A DNA stretch of 64,000 nucleotides. Source: Pyrenophora tritici-repentis (taxonomy: Eukaryota > Ascomycota > Dothideomycetes > Pleosporales > Pleosporaceae). Positions within the stretch are counted from its first letter, which is position 1, and the number at the start of each line of letters is the position of its first letter. This document shows positions 52,312-64,000 of the stretch, one piece after another. A model generated the notes under the pieces. The model did no database searches and had not been told where the DNA came from. It worked only from the letters and a program-made list of their open reading frames with translations. A program made the translations under genes and the position numbers. The DNA lies in the NCBI RefSeq assembly GCF_003171515.1, contig NC_089399.1, forward strand, positions 2,604,001-2,668,000. The letters run 5' to 3'.

Positions 52312-55300
52312 ATTGTGCTTTACATATGCCTACAAATCATTACTCGAACCAACAGAAAGACAAGTGTTTGTTCGTAGCTATAGTGCGCTGGACATAGAAG
52401 CAGAAACCGTGGATGGTGTCGAAGACCTAGACCTGCATTTACTATGGCATACGCATCTGAGTGTTTCGAGGTAGCAGTGTCTGTCCTCAGTGACGCGGCT
52501 TTCGAACTTCACCCCGGTAGCTGAAAGCGACAAAGCGTGATCAGATAAGACGACCGTGGCGTGATTGGCTTAAATGTCTCCGGCCTTTACAACCGTTTGA
52601 GCGCTGTGGCTTTCAGCAATAAAATTGACGTGTCGTGCGATTAGTGACTGGAGAGGCTAGGCGGCAAAACTTTGCCGGGTCATGTTGGAACTCGTGGGAT
52701 CAAGCAGATCCGATTGGCGTGGTGCAGGGGTTGCCAGCTCCAGGCACCCTTGGAGAGGCCATTCAGACGACCGGTTGTAGCGCCTTGAGGTCGGCGACGT
52801 TGGGTTGTAATGACTGCGCAAACATGGACTTTTGTGAGACATGCATCATGGGGCGGAGTTGGCGTTTGGGGAGTCACGATTGTACCCTCCTGCATCTTCC
52901 GCTGTGGACGAGATGCAGACGTCTGTGCAGATGTTGTCGTGGTGCACTAGGGGACTAGACACTGGCGGAGCTTAGGACGGATGCGAGCATGCGCACATCC
53001 AAGGATGTCGTTCGAGCTTGGTTAGCATCCAGGAACAAGTGCGACTCTTGTTCATTTTACGTGCCTATGTCGGGCTATTCCGCAGCCTCAAGCCAACGCC
53101 ACAAGCCCACTGCAGTCTCGGTAGACTCCAAATTGCGGAATTGAGCACCAGGAGCCGTCGGTTGGACGCGGCGAGTCAAGAAAGTCGTTCGATCGAGTAT
53201 ACCGGAATGCCTTTAAAGGATGGGGCCGCCGGGCTGGATGCGAACTTCTGATCTAGTCTGTAGTCCGAAAGAGCGGAGCTAACTCGCTGGCATCATGTCT
53301 GCGGGCATAGCGCAGCTTGTGATTGAATACGGAGAGACAGCCAGCGCGCAACTGTGGGTAGTGGTGCCTTTAGCAGTATCGACCGGCAGTGGCTTTGTCG
53401 CTGGCTTCCGATGATCGGTTGGAACGGGGTTTGGACGTCATGGAGCATGCTGCTTGTTGCTGGTGGTTCAAAATAGCATTCAAAACTTGTTTTTCCCCAT
53501 GACCATTAAAAGTGGCACGTTAAGTGTGCAATGTACCAGTAGCAGTAGCTGGAAACAAGCACGGGTGCAGCCATCGCAATGCTTACCCAAACCCGTTGAT
53601 CAACGCCAGGGGTTTTGCGGATGCTGGCAACCCCATACTCATGCACGGCCGACATGTGGAATGCTCCGCGGAGGCTGTACCATGACCTACGGGCTGAGAG
53701 TCATTCCTCGAGTGCTGATCAGAATAATGTGTTGCGACTGCGACTGAGGATTCAGCACATAGTTGTGCCGTGCGCGGCTTGCAGCTCGCAAGGACAAGGA
53801 CAAGGACATGGAGCTGGTGACAAACATTGCATGAAACGCGCACTAAGCAGGATAAAACAGAGCAATGTGCATGTATAACAACGATCAAGTCTGAACGGGT
53901 CGTGGGGGCCATGTGAGCGTACGAGGGCGCAGAACAGCGCAGCAGTCGAGAAATGAGGGTTTCGACTAGCGCAACCCAGATCTGCTAACCTAGACAGCTC
54001 TCCACCCAGCCCACTGGACAAGAGTGGGGTATGCTGAATCCCCGTCGGTGTATGGGCTTAGCCACCTGTCTTGACCGGCGTGTGACAGGGGAAGGCATCG
54101 TGTTGGCTGTCTGTAATCAATTCTGGACAAGTGGCCGAGTAACCATGGAGACCGCCACCTCGTGGAGGCACAGTTGAGACTCCGAAGATCTCATCAAGCG
54201 AACCCGAAATCACGGTCTACGACCCGTCCAGGCAGGTCATCCTGCGCTGTGCGACCGAGACCCTTGTCCTTCCATGCCGTCGACATGGGCTCGGCGTTGT
54301 TGGCTGCTTAACGGCCATCAAACGGCGCGGTGACAGGGCCGCAGGATTGCCGCCCGGAACGCATGCCGTAAGCTCGCATATGGATGGATATGGATGCTCA
54401 GGTCATGGCAGTCTGTGCAGCAGTGCAGCAGTGCAGCCGCAAACCTTCAAACACTATTGGACTCTACCGTCGACCATGTTGTGCGCTAGTGCGAGCAGGA
54501 GCTGAAAAAAAGCCCCTCTTGAGCCATACGTAGAGTTCTGCTTGATGCAGGCCCGGAGCTCGCGATATTGGCGACCTCATGGCGCTTGATCGACTATCGT
54601 ATGTAAGCTCGCGGGATGGAACCGCTTGGGCGGCCTGCCATTTCCAACGCATGTGCTACCGCGATTTGGGACACGCCCTCATCTAACGTAATAATACCTC
54701 CTATTGATCTGTTGACATGCATGTCTGACTGTATGCCATGCATGTCCCAAACTCTTGAAACAGCTTGGCTTGTTGCTGGACCGTGACGTTGGCAGCACCC
54801 ATGTGCTCGGGTAGAAGAAGAAGACCATGGCAGACGAGATAACGTTGAGAGTCATGGGATCGTGGGCGGTGCAGCAGCAGCGGCCATGGTGTGCTTGTGC
54901 TTGATCGCCGCGCATTTCCATGGCTGCTACCTACCCGATCATCTATTAGATCGGAGCAAGAGCCGCTAGTTGTATACGTAGAGATGCGATTCGTGGAGAG
55001 GGTCCAGCCACCTAGTAACAGGGTCCCGAGTACCGACCCACTTGAGTGGATGGGTCTGTCAACTCAGCGTGTCAGCCTTGTCAAGGATGCAAGGCCTCCA
55101 ACTAGCCATTCGGGGTCGCATACCTTTATCCCCCGACCGGGTGTGGACCTTTAGGCTTTTGGCGCGGCCTTGTGTGTAAACTCCGATCGTGCCATCGAGC
55201 TTCCGACATGGAGGACCAAAAACCGAGCGACGTGACGGAAATGGCCGCCGATGCATCGAGTTGGTGCAAAACTGGAACAGAGTTTGGGACTTTGGTGCAA

Positions 55301-55721
55301 AATATTCTCATACGTGGACATCACGCAAAGTAAGCTAGTCTAGGCAGCAATATGCATCTATTCACACCAAGCCCCAACAAGCGTCTAGGGCTGTTCGTAA
55401 TGAATCCACCCAACACATGCTCTAAAGTCGGTGAACGCCATAATAATGCAGTTGTGTAAAGTACAGAAGAAGCTGCAATCGCAGAAGATATAAAACGAGA
55501 CATGCAAAACCAGGGTATCATGAACGAAAGTGAAAGCGACTGTATGCCAGCTAGCCCATGGCATGGCTGGTGGATGTGCTCCCTGTTTCCATGCCTCCCG
55601 CAGCAGGCATTGCTTCGCAAACGCCATAACGTCGCCAAGACTAGCCAGAAGCGGGACAAGCTCTTAGGTAGAGATTTTGGTGGACGTGGAAAGTGGACGG
55701 ACGTGGCGTGGGGCATGTCAA
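52312..55721. other. Gene-poor intergenic stretch left of the C2H2 gene
   Basis: 3.4 kb with many short ORFs and no domain, splice model or RNA gene I can support. Small repeats: GGACAA hexamers at about 53790-53810 and GCAGCAGT units at about 54415-54437. Composition is near the window average, so there is no sign of an AT-rich repeat island. Confidence 0.5.
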
Positions 55722-56621
55722 CTAAGAAGAAGTCGAGGGCGATTTGCGAGAGGCCTTGAGATGTATTCTCTTGACGTGGTCTCTCTGATTGTACTGTTAG
55801 CTTTCTATTCCCGTTGGCGACAAAGCATTCAGGCTTACCATGTTGTCTACGCGACTAAACACCCTATCGCATCCTTCCCAGTCACACAGAACGCCTGGGT
55901 TGTGTTTTGCTTCGTGTCTCGCAAGGTCCTTTTTACTCGAGAAGCCGCCTCCAGTGGACTGCGGACAGTCGCCGTGGCGGCAAAAGAACGACTTTGTGTG
56001 CCGCTTGTGGTGTTTCCTTAGATCGCATCCCCTAGTGAAGACTGCTCTTGAAGTGCACCCTGGATAAGCGCAACTCCATGTGCCGTTCTTGTTAGGGATG
56101 CCATAGGCTCGAAGATCTGGCGATGAAGGAGAGAGAGACCGTGAAAGCGCAGGAGGTGATCTCTCTGAGGGGACACTAGATGGCATACCATGGCCGATGG
56201 AGGATGAAGCCGAGTGCGATCTTGACGGCCGAGAGCCGTTGAATGATTGTGAGTATAGAGTAGAGTCGTGCGCGAGCATGGGAGGAGACGCCATGCCCGT
56301 GAATGGAGGGTACGAGTACGATGTTACCTGGGGTAACGGTACCGAGGGCGGTGATGACCAGAGTGTGTGAGGTGGGTATGGCGAGTCCATCATGGGTCGG
56401 TAGTCTTGTGTGCTGTACATTGATCCGTTTCCAGGCATTATGATAGGCGATCGGTGTCCCATGTGGTGCATTGGTGGTGAGTACATGATGCTTGGAGGCG
56501 ATTGACATGTGCTGGACGGATACAGATGGCCCATGCCATCATCAGGCGCCATGAGCGCTAGCTCAGCTTCGGTTGAGAAGAAGGTCATCCTTGTGTAACG
56601 CGAGTGTGTGTAGAGGGCCAA
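55722..56621 (-). CDS. C2H2 zinc-finger transcription factor (three fingers)
   Basis: Two exons on the minus strand, 56621..55839 and 55784..55722, with a 54-nt intron (GTAAGC to ATCAG); 281 aa, or 270 if ATG 56588 (MTFFSTEAEL) is used. The N-terminal 160 residues are Ser/Pro/Met/Tyr-rich and disordered (PPSIMYSPPMHHMGHRSP), as in many activation regions. Three fingers follow at about 180-270: CAYPGCTSRAVFTRGCDLRK with HHKRH, CRHGDCPQSTGGGFSSKKDL with ARHEAKH, and CDWEGCDRVFSRVDNM. The intron splits finger three, and its final histidines come from exon 2 (RDHVKRIH). Leaving the intron in would destroy that finger. The flanks are unusually long intergenic stretches, fitting a tightly regulated developmental or stress regulator. 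No orthologue named. Confidence 0.85.
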
Positions 56622-59600
56622 GGGGGATCGTGGAAGTGATCAAGTGTGGTGAAGAAGTGAGGTGTAGTGGTCTTGAAATGGTCGCAAGTTGCAGCAAACG
56701 TGGGTTGTATATCATGCAAGAGAGTAGGCCAGTGCGTACAAGCGGGAAGTTCAAAGGATGGGTGAGGATGACCCAGTCTTAAGGCACAGACCAAATCTAG
56801 GGAAGGGTATGGTAAGGCTGCTAGTCCGGGGTGTACAGGATTAGCCCGAGAGTGCACTAGGGGCCTCTCCACAACGGTAAGGCTGGGGCGTGAGACTTGT
56901 CGAAATGCAGTGGCGGGTAGTGGCGGTGTTGTGATGTCTTGCAGTGCCTGAAACTCGACTGGGCCCTGGGGGAAGGCCTGATGAGACCAAGTTAGCAATT
57001 GGGAGATGGTAAGCGGCTAGCCATGTGGCATATGTGCCTCAATGTAGATCCGGGGCGCAGAATGAAGAAGTTTGTATTGGTGAGAATGCAAGGAAAGACA
57101 GTTGCTGGCGTCACACATGCACGATGCGAGAGGAGTAGGCAGATGGTTTTGAGTGACGGTAGGCGAATCGGGCCACACTAGTCTGGCTGGCATCCCAACT
57201 TGATACCGCTCCATAGTTCACCGTCTGCGTTCAGAGCCGGTGCACAAGCCCTTCACAATTGCGGTGGAAAGCGAGTGAGCCTCGCGGGCCGGCTTGCTAA
57301 TCCCTGTGAATGAAGGTACCGCGAGGACGGCGACCGCACTGCGCTCTAGCGTTGGCCTGCGAGGCGGCCAACTGAGGTTAGGCTGCTGTGAAAGCTTGTA
57401 CCAATTCGCTTGAGAAGGATCCTTTGACGACGTTTTATGCGATATCAGACCAAACGGCCCACAGTGCTTCGGCTACCGATTTGTCGTCTGTCCGCTGTCG
57501 TCTCTCCACTTCACTCGCGCCCAGACGACGGTCGCTGGTGGACACGGCCAGGGCCATGGGCGGCGGAGAGGGAGGGGGGTGGGCACACAGACGGTGACGG
57601 CCATCAGAGCCACAGTCTAATCTAAGCTAGTGCCGCGGGCTGTGGAGCGACATCAGAGGCGGTAGCAGATGAGGGGCAGGATGCGCTTTTCCATGGGTTT
57701 GGCCATGATGGACTGCCGATCGCAGCATGGGAGCAAAAGTGACGAAAGCGGGCTGGGTTGTTGTGTCGCTTACGCCGGCAAAAAATTGGCTTAGCGCGCA
57801 TGGGGACTCACGCCCCGCGCTACTCTTGGGCCGGGAGCCGTGAGATATTTTTATCCCCTGCCGCCTGCCGCTTGCTGGTGCCAGGTTGAATGTTGCCAGT
57901 CTGAGTAAGCGACATTGCAAGCCGTCCGTCGGTCGTCTGCCAAACACTCACTTGCTAGTCCCTACCCTACCGCTACATGGAATTTGTCCGTCCACTAACG
58001 GCCTCCCATACTGAATGAGCGACCCGTCTTTGCCAAGACCGTCGCCGTCAACTTGTGAGTCTTTGTGATGGCGCTTTGATTGCATTGGAAATCACGAGTT
58101 GCTGTCGTCGACTAGTTGCGTGGCATGCAGCGAGCTGCCTGTATTCGACATGGCCCCGAGGCTGAAGGAAGAAACATGGCCAACAAGCTCGACGGTTGAA
58201 CAGGCGGGATCCACCTGTTGGTCAAAGCCTACAACCACGGTCGAAGCGCCGGATACTTTGGAGCGCTTAGAGCTTCTCGTAAACGGTCGTGAGATGTTGC
58301 ACACTGCCGACTTCTGTAGTGACGTGAGAACCGAGACTGCCGCACATCAAATGAATAACGCCTGTGTAATCATAGCATTTTTGTATCTAAACCTTTACTG
58401 GGGAAGCCATCGCGAGCAGCGGCCAGCGGACAACGCCCGGCGGTTGGGCTGGATAGCTTGAAATTAATATATGCCTTCATGCAACGCATTCCAATCACAG
58501 TATACTAGTCACTGGGCAAAAACTTCTAAATTAGACGTTGAAATTGAACTAGAGTCGACGTAGGCTTGTGAGGCGAAAGGAGAACGGTGTGTGTCCAAAG
58601 ACTGGACGAGGAAAGAGCCGTTGCCGTCTTCGTCTGGCGACTTCTACACTGCGCCCTCGCTCCTGCACACTGAGCGGGGAACAAGACATGAGCTCACACA
58701 ATGCTACAAACCTCTCTATTCGTGGCCCTCTCCATCTCTCTGACCCCCCAGCACCATCACGAAGGCTGCAGAGTTTGCTTAACGATACAGCCCCCCCTAT
58801 CGACAGCATCACAAGCGATGCTAACCATGACCCACGATCAACCCACAATACGTGCATACCCACTTGGCAAGAATCTGCTCTCTGAGCTCTCCATAGGTTC
58901 TGCATATCCAACTATCTACACTAGTCGAAAGTGTCTGGTCATACCCGTGACCAACGCGTGGCAGTGACAAGGGCTTCTTTACCCGCTCAAGCTGCGTTGA
59001 AACTGATCCTGCATATCGAGAGCTCAACAGTACACTGAGGCGAGGCTGACTTTCATCTCATGAGCGCAGTTTCATCGGTCCTATACATGGGGCGAATGGG
59101 GTTTCCAAGACACTGACTAGAATCACCATGATCTAATTCTGACCTGCTTCGTGCTCTAGACCAAGGAACTGTCACACACCACGTCACTCTGACCCACGAC
59201 CTTCCAGTTGATGATTGCTTCTTTCGGGACGTTTGTCCAGGGGTAATGGGCTGGTTCGCCACAGATGGAAGACGAAGGATGCGAGACGTTGTTGGGCTTC
59301 CCATTGTGGCTCCGTCTTGAGAGTCATGAAAGGTCATACCAACGGCCCCGGATACCGTGCTGGTGCTCAGACATCTGACGCTCGGTCCGAAAGTGATTGC
59401 GAAACTGGGGCTACTGCAATGTAAACTACTCGTCGGATGCCGTTCAGGTCAATGGCTGTTCTACCAGGCACAAGGTCGAGTCAGTGCCCGTGTCAGTGCC
59501 GCTCAAGCCCGCTAAGGCATCCCAGAATACGCAGAATCATCCATGGATCTAGGCATCGAAACAAAATATTCCTTTTCCACTGTACATACGTGCCTACGGG

Positions 59601-60534
59601 AACTTCCTCAAGTGACAGTGACTGCATAACCCGGTATCACTCAGGGGCGAGCCGCTGCAGCCACCAACATCTTTGTTGGTTTACACGCTTCATCAACGCA
59701 CCGGAATGCATTGCCCTAAACAAGACTACCATAACGCGCGGTAGACGTGGTTTCCAATCAATGCAACACCGTAGTATAGTGTCCTGTGCCAACTAGTGCA
59801 TCTCCATCACCTCTCTCCTCCAATCTAGCAACCTTTCCGTTGATATCTAAGAATAGATATCACAACTTCCTGTTATTTACTGATGTATCCTACGGGAGAG
59901 GAGAGATATAGCAAAGTAGTTGTGAAACGTGGCGGGGTCGGTCCGTTCATCCACACAGCCTCATTCACAATTCCGGTCAAGGAGCTCAAAATCTTCCAGT
60001 ATCACCATACACACATCATGTGACACTAGGGAGGTTTTCCACGTGTACTCGGTGAATTTAGTGATTGCTTGCAGCTGCGGTCTGTCGGTGGATGTACCAC
60101 AACAACAACAGGTGGGTCGGGATGCCTAACGTGGGCGCTACGACATCATACCGCAGGACGCCTAAAGATACTCAGCCCCGGGTCTTGACTCGGACCCCAT
60201 CAAGACTCTGCACGGGCAGTGATTGTGCAACTATTCCCTACAATACCAAGACAACGTCTCGAGGGATCAACGACAGACGATGTGCGGAACGAAGGTAATT
60301 GATCGCGAGCATCTACAGCCTGATAAAGCTGTCGGCAAGTAACACAACAAGCTCCGTACTTACAGTCAATTCTCAGTATAGACATCAAGCTGTATCATCC
60401 AGCGTTGGCATACTCTTTGGATAGTATTCACATTTGATTCGCACTTCGAAACTCGATACTTGTCAAAAGCCAATGATAGCTGACACGGACTTCAATAGAA
60501 ACTTCGTCTACGAGTTGATACGAGTATGAATATA
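56622..60534. other. Gene-poor region upstream of the C2H2 gene
   Basis: 3.9 kb without a supported gene. It probably contains the C2H2 promoter and leader (bases next to 56621) and the 3' flank of the amadoriase-like gene. A short hairpin-forming inverted repeat, TGATATCT...AGATATCA, lies at about 59838-59860. No transposon ends or RNA genes were recognised. Confidence 0.5.
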
Positions 60535-61833
60535 CTACTTTCCAACTGTCGTCCACTCCTCCACCTGTCGAAAGTCCATGACCTTCCCATCGGCACCATA
60601 TCTACCCTGCGCATCCCACCAATCCCTCTCTACCGCAATCTCCGGTCGCCACCTCATCACTTTCCTCAGCCTTTCGTCGACCTTAGCCTCGAACACATCA
60701 GCGACGAGTTTGCCAATGGCAGGGCACGCCATAAAGCCGTTGCCGGAACCCCCAACTGCTACAATCAAGTTTGATACCTCTGGGTGCTTGTCAAGAAGAA
60801 ACATGCGGTCGACGGTGTCTGCATCCCAACATATGCGCGTAAAGCTGAAAGGTCGCTCGGCAAACTGTGGCATAGTTTCTGATAAGAGGCGGCGCATGCG
60901 CAATTCTGCTTCTCTGGGTATTTCCTCACGCGAGAATGGAACCGAGTGCAACTCCCCGTCATTGACTTCAGGGTTGATGTATCCAGGATGTTCGTCGCAG
61001 AGTTTTATTTCATGCTTTTCAACGTCTGGCTCAATGAAGAAACCTCGATCCACACCGTACAAGACAGGTAAATTTCGGTAACGCGCTGCTTCGTCGGCGG
61101 AGAGGGGGAGATGCGCCAGTGTCCAAGCTGTGGGTCGAAGTTGCTTTTTGAAGTCCAACAAACGTTCGCTGTTCGCACCAGCTGAGAGTATGATGTGCTC
61201 GGCCGTGTACTCGCCTCCGTTGGCCGTCTTCGCACCACGTATCGTGTTGTTCGAAGTGTACAAGAATTCTTCAGTCTTGCCCTCGGTGCCCGTCACAAAA
61301 TGCACGCCTAAGTTAACGGCTTCCTGGTGCATGGCTTTCAATGTACCACTTGCAAATACCCATCCAGCGCCTTGTTTTTTCCAAAAGCCCCTCCAGCCTG
61401 GTAATTCTCCTTGCAGCACGCCTTCTGGCATCGTCTTCTGAAAGTCTTGTTTTGTATTTAGTGCGACAGGTGTCGTCTTTTCGCCTTTTGCGTAATCTAG
61501 GCAACGCGCATATGCTCCATCGCTTACCGCAGCCATGATGAAGCCGGTTTCGTGATATAGTGGCGAGAAGAGGGGATCGTGTTTCCAGGCGTGCATGGCG
61601 ATTTGGGTCACTTTATTCCAGAAATACTCTTCATCGCTGTCAGATGCTGATGGCTCATTTCCCTCTTCGGCGATTTTGTTGATATCGTTGCCGGCGGAGA
61701 TGGGAGAGGGGAAGGGACTGCCGTCTAGTACAGTGATGGATGTGTGGCCGCGACGTGCGAGCTCAAGAGCTATGGAGCAGCCCCATGTCCCGGCACCTAT
61801 GATGAGAAGACTACTGTTACTCGTAGATGACAT
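60535..61833 (-). CDS. Fructosyl amino acid oxidase / amadoriase-like FAD enzyme
   Basis: Single exon, 432 aa, close to the about 437 aa of fungal amadoriases. The dinucleotide-binding motif is at the N-terminus (LLIIGAGTWGCSIALELARR). Later landmarks match the monomeric sarcosine oxidase/amadoriase family: HIILSAGANSERLLD, FFIEPDVEKHEIKLCDEHPG and FTRICWDADTVDRMFLLDKH, then VAVGGSGNGFMACPAIGKL. The Cys of RICW aligns with the residue that carries covalent FAD in sarcosine oxidase. Such enzymes oxidise glycated amino acids to glucosone, free amino acid and hydrogen peroxide. The C-terminus ends TTVGK with no SKL-like peroxisomal signal, unlike many relatives. Substrate specificity is not readable. 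The gene is divergent from the mtTFB-like gene. Confidence 0.85.
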   Translation of the reverse strand: MSSTSNSSLLIIGAGTWGCSIALELARRGHTSITVLDGSPFPSPISAGNDINKIAEEGNEPSASDSDEEYFWNKVTQIAMHAWKHDPLFSPLYHETGFIMAAVSDGAYARCLDYAKGEKTTPVALNTKQDFQKTMPEGVLQGELPGWRGFWKKQGAGWVFASGTLKAMHQEAVNLGVHFVTGTEGKTEEFLYTSNNTIRGAKTANGGEYTAEHIILSAGANSERLLDFKKQLRPTAWTLAHLPLSADEAARYRNLPVLYGVDRGFFIEPDVEKHEIKLCDEHPGYINPEVNDGELHSVPFSREEIPREAELRMRRLLSETMPQFAERPFSFTRICWDADTVDRMFLLDKHPEVSNLIVAVGGSGNGFMACPAIGKLVADVFEAKVDERLRKVMRWRPEIAVERDWWDAQGRYGADGKVMDFRQVEEWTTVGK

Positions 61834-62190
61834 GGTGAAGATGCTAGGTGATGTGTATTCGCTGCGCTGGAGGCCTCATTGTGCGAATTTTGGAGGTGGA
61901 GTCGCCTTCCATTTCGAGATGACGGCATTGTGGTCAAGCGAAAGAATCAGCTGATGGTGCATGCATACAGCTGGGCATGCTCGTCTACGTATAGAGCCTC
62001 AACAATGATACGTGTCAGACGTAAGCTTCAGCAACCCGTGTCTACATGTAGGAATCCTTGGGAACGCGTGAGCACGTGCAGATAAGGATAAGCTAACGTT
62101 AACTTATCGCAACGCGGCCGGGATCCCCGCGGCGACGCATCAAGTTTGTGCCAATGCCACGACGCTGCCTAAGTGTACAACTTGATTGAT
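61834..62190. promoter_or_regulatory. Divergent promoter between the amadoriase-like and mtTFB-like genes
   Basis: 357 bp between opposite start codons. No TATA box or known operator stands out; a GTTAACTTA-type AT-rich block is near 62098. Confidence 0.5.
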
Positions 62191-64000
62191 ATGTTCCGCA
62201 CACGTCAGTCAATTCCTCGCAATCCATGGAGATGGAGCGCATCTGTCAAATCCTCGAGCCAGATACGACTCGCTACTATCAAACATGGTGGCAAGGCCGG
62301 TCGGCCAAAAGGCGCAAGCTACTGGACGGATGAGAAGCTGGCGACGGATGATAGATATCCGTTGAGCAGCGCTATGAAGGCAAGGATTCACCCTGATCTT
62401 GAACCCAAACTCAGCAAGAGGAGAATGCCAATTGCAGGTGCCTCGGCAAAGGCTGGGGGTGTCCATGTCCGAGCACAGATTGTAAGTCCCGACCTATGCG
62501 GTATGTCTTGATCCTGCCTGATGTGTTCACTTGCTGAGAGTGAGACTGACTCGCGTGTGTGTTGTAGACGACGTGCTCAGTTACATTGGGCACTCATTAG
62601 ATAAGCACAAAGGTTGCGACATTCTTGACATCAATCCTGGTGCTGGGCTCTGGTCGCGAAAACTCCACGACTACCTCCAACCGAGCAGCCATGTGCTGCT
62701 TGAACCGCGACTCGACAAGTTCGACGAATTTCTCCGCCCGCTTCTCGATGCGCCCGGCTCCAAATACAAGCTTGTAGACAAAGACCCGACCGCCCTCCAG
62801 ACATACAGAGACATGATTACCGACGGTGTCTTCCCACATCAGACTGTGCTGGACCCGGAGGATCCAAAGGCCCAGGAGCCTAACAATTCACTTTTGGTGA
62901 CAGGCTCGCTGGTATGGGACCCTAGGCTTCCAGGAATGGCATTTGACTCCATGGCTAAGCAGCTCTTCATGCACTTTACCAATGCTATATGGTCCAACGA
63001 TCTCTTCCATGCTTTTGGTCTAGTGCGCACCCTGTTCTGGGTACAGCAAGACGACTTTAGTTCCACAATAGCCGAATCTGTCAGCAACATGCACAAGGCC
63101 AACCGCCTCCTTGAGTTGACCCAGAACTTCAACATCATTGTCAAGTCGACACGCACAGCCCGCAAGCTTGGTAAAGGCTCTACTGGACGGGAGCCGCAAT
63201 ACGAGATCGAGAGCACTGTGCGCGCTCTGCAAGCGGGAAGAGAACGCGGCATGGACATCCCACGACATCGACGGGATTATATTCATGAATTTGCTGCCCA
63301 TGTCGAAAAGGTTTCGAATGGCACAGGTATAAGCAGTAGCGAACAAATACAAACATACCTCAGAGATCAGCACATTGCAGGCCTGCTGGGCACTGGACTT
63401 CTGCAGGAAGGCTTCATGGATTACTACGAACAAGTGGCAGCCCTTGAGAAGAAATATCCTGATATTGATTTCGACCTACTAATATCCAAGGATGGAATTA
63501 GGCGCAAGAAACAGGTAAACATAATTGGCCATCCTGGCGAGGAAGAACTGTCCAAAATCGTCAAGACCAGTGCAAACATTTACGCTGGCCGGAGGACCAA
63601 GCTTGCCGTTGAAAAGATAGCCAACATCGGAGAAGCCATGTACAACCTGGAATGCAAAATCCTCAGCATGGAAGACGGACCCGAAAAAGACGCAGCAATG
63701 GTCGAGCTAGAGAAGCTCAATGCGAATTGGACACAGGGTCTGGAAAGCCTGCCCTCAAACTACTACAAAGCACCCACCAGCGAAGTCGACGAGCGCCTCG
63801 CCATACGCGCCCCACCTAGCCCGCGCATTCAATGGGACTCCCGTCCCTTCGAGCCCCTCACCATGCGCGGCAACGAAGTTTGGCCCCAATGTCAACTCTG
63901 TCTCATTTCCGCCGAGCCCATTCCCAAACAAGCCGGCCAAACTCCAGACTACCCCGAATGGGTACACGATTTCGTCTTCGGACTTTACACCCAGCCCTCT
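62191..64000 (+). CDS. Mitochondrial transcription factor B-like (rRNA dimethylase fold) protein, 3' end outside window
   Basis: Two exons visible, 62191..62500 and 62568 to the window end; 581 codons without a stop, so the gene continues. The 67-nt intron runs GTATGT to TTGTAG; a nearby GTAAGT at 62482 is not used because it breaks the frame. The N-terminus is a mitochondrial presequence (MFRTRQSIPRNPWRWSASVK). The SAM-binding-like core begins SPDLCDDVLSYIGHSLDKHK, GCDILDINPGAGLWSRKLHD and SSHVLLEPRLDKF, with LLVTGSLVWDPRL in place of the NPPY-type motif IV. This is the layout of fungal Mtf1/mtTFB proteins, which derive from rRNA adenine dimethylases and assist mitochondrial RNA polymerase. 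The protein is far larger than yeast Mtf1 (341 aa), with a long C-terminal extension. Catalytic competence is doubtful. Confidence 0.82.

Noticed and set aside
58099..58461. 120-codon plus-strand frame in the gene-poor region
   Set aside because: Some stretches look protein-like, but there is no domain, no convincing start context and no neighbouring exon; evidence is too thin to call a gene.
52312..60534. Possible repeat-induced-mutation (AT-rich) island or transposon remains
   Set aside because: Base composition is ordinary and I found no terminal repeats, transposase motifs or long direct repeats.

Overview
This window is nuclear DNA of a filamentous ascomycete. Nearly every gene is split by short GT-AG introns (mostly 46-76 nt) with CTAAY- or CTGAY-like branch points. 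The gene set (AcrB, DopA, a CYP52-like P450, Argonaute, fungal BTB proteins, an amadoriase) and the sequence flavour point to a Dothideomycete, probably Pleosporales. The taxonomic placement is inference. There are no operons, CRISPR arrays, rRNA or convincing tRNA genes. Functions were assigned by reading motifs and recalling families; no database search was possible. Intron coordinates were worked out by hand from frame, splice sites and family motifs.

Layout, left to right. (1) 1-7.6 kb: AcrB-like ubiquitin-network membrane protein (minus, runs off the left edge); a mitochondrial hot-dog thioesterase-like gene (minus) with a remarkable exon structure; an LYR protein of the ETFRF1/LYRM5 type (plus); a SAM methyltransferase (minus). 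(2) 9.2-13.6 kb: CCR4 deadenylase and a Sec14-type lipid-transfer protein (both plus). (3) 14-20.2 kb, more accessory: a BTB protein, a second BTB protein apparently split by a RING-like finger, a 175-bp MITE-like element and a CYP52-like P450. (4) 20.4-28.9 kb, core housekeeping: mitochondrial IF-2, UNC-50/Gmh1 and Rna14. (5) 31.5-34.9 kb: an Argonaute with an unresolved 5' end. (6) 36-41 kb: a PDAP1/PP28-type phosphoprotein, an HNH-like gene with a one-base frame break, and a disordered hypothetical protein. (7) 41.6-49 kb: the large Dopey gene divergent from a small PPxY membrane protein, then a 93-aa protein. (8) 50.7-60.5 kb: a secretory-pathway protein of unknown function, then a gene-poor stretch with one C2H2 regulator. 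(9) 60.5-64 kb: a fructosyl-amino-acid-oxidase-like flavoprotein divergent from an mtTFB-like factor that runs off the right edge.

Themes: several products are mitochondrial (thioesterase-like protein, ETFRF1-like, mIF-2, mtTFB-like), several act in mRNA 3'-end metabolism or silencing (CCR4, Rna14, Argonaute), and several in Golgi/endosome traffic (AcrB, Gmh1, Dopey, Sec14, PPxY protein). I see no coherent gene cluster or new defence or metabolic system. The most unusual signal is the thioesterase-like gene at 4164-5540. There the conserved hot-dog signature can only be restored by splicing in a 9-nt exon and a 1-nt exon between consecutive canonical introns. Other points of note are the BTB domain interrupted by a RING-like finger, the promoter-like long first intron of Argonaute, the MITE-like element and the frame break in the HNH-like gene.
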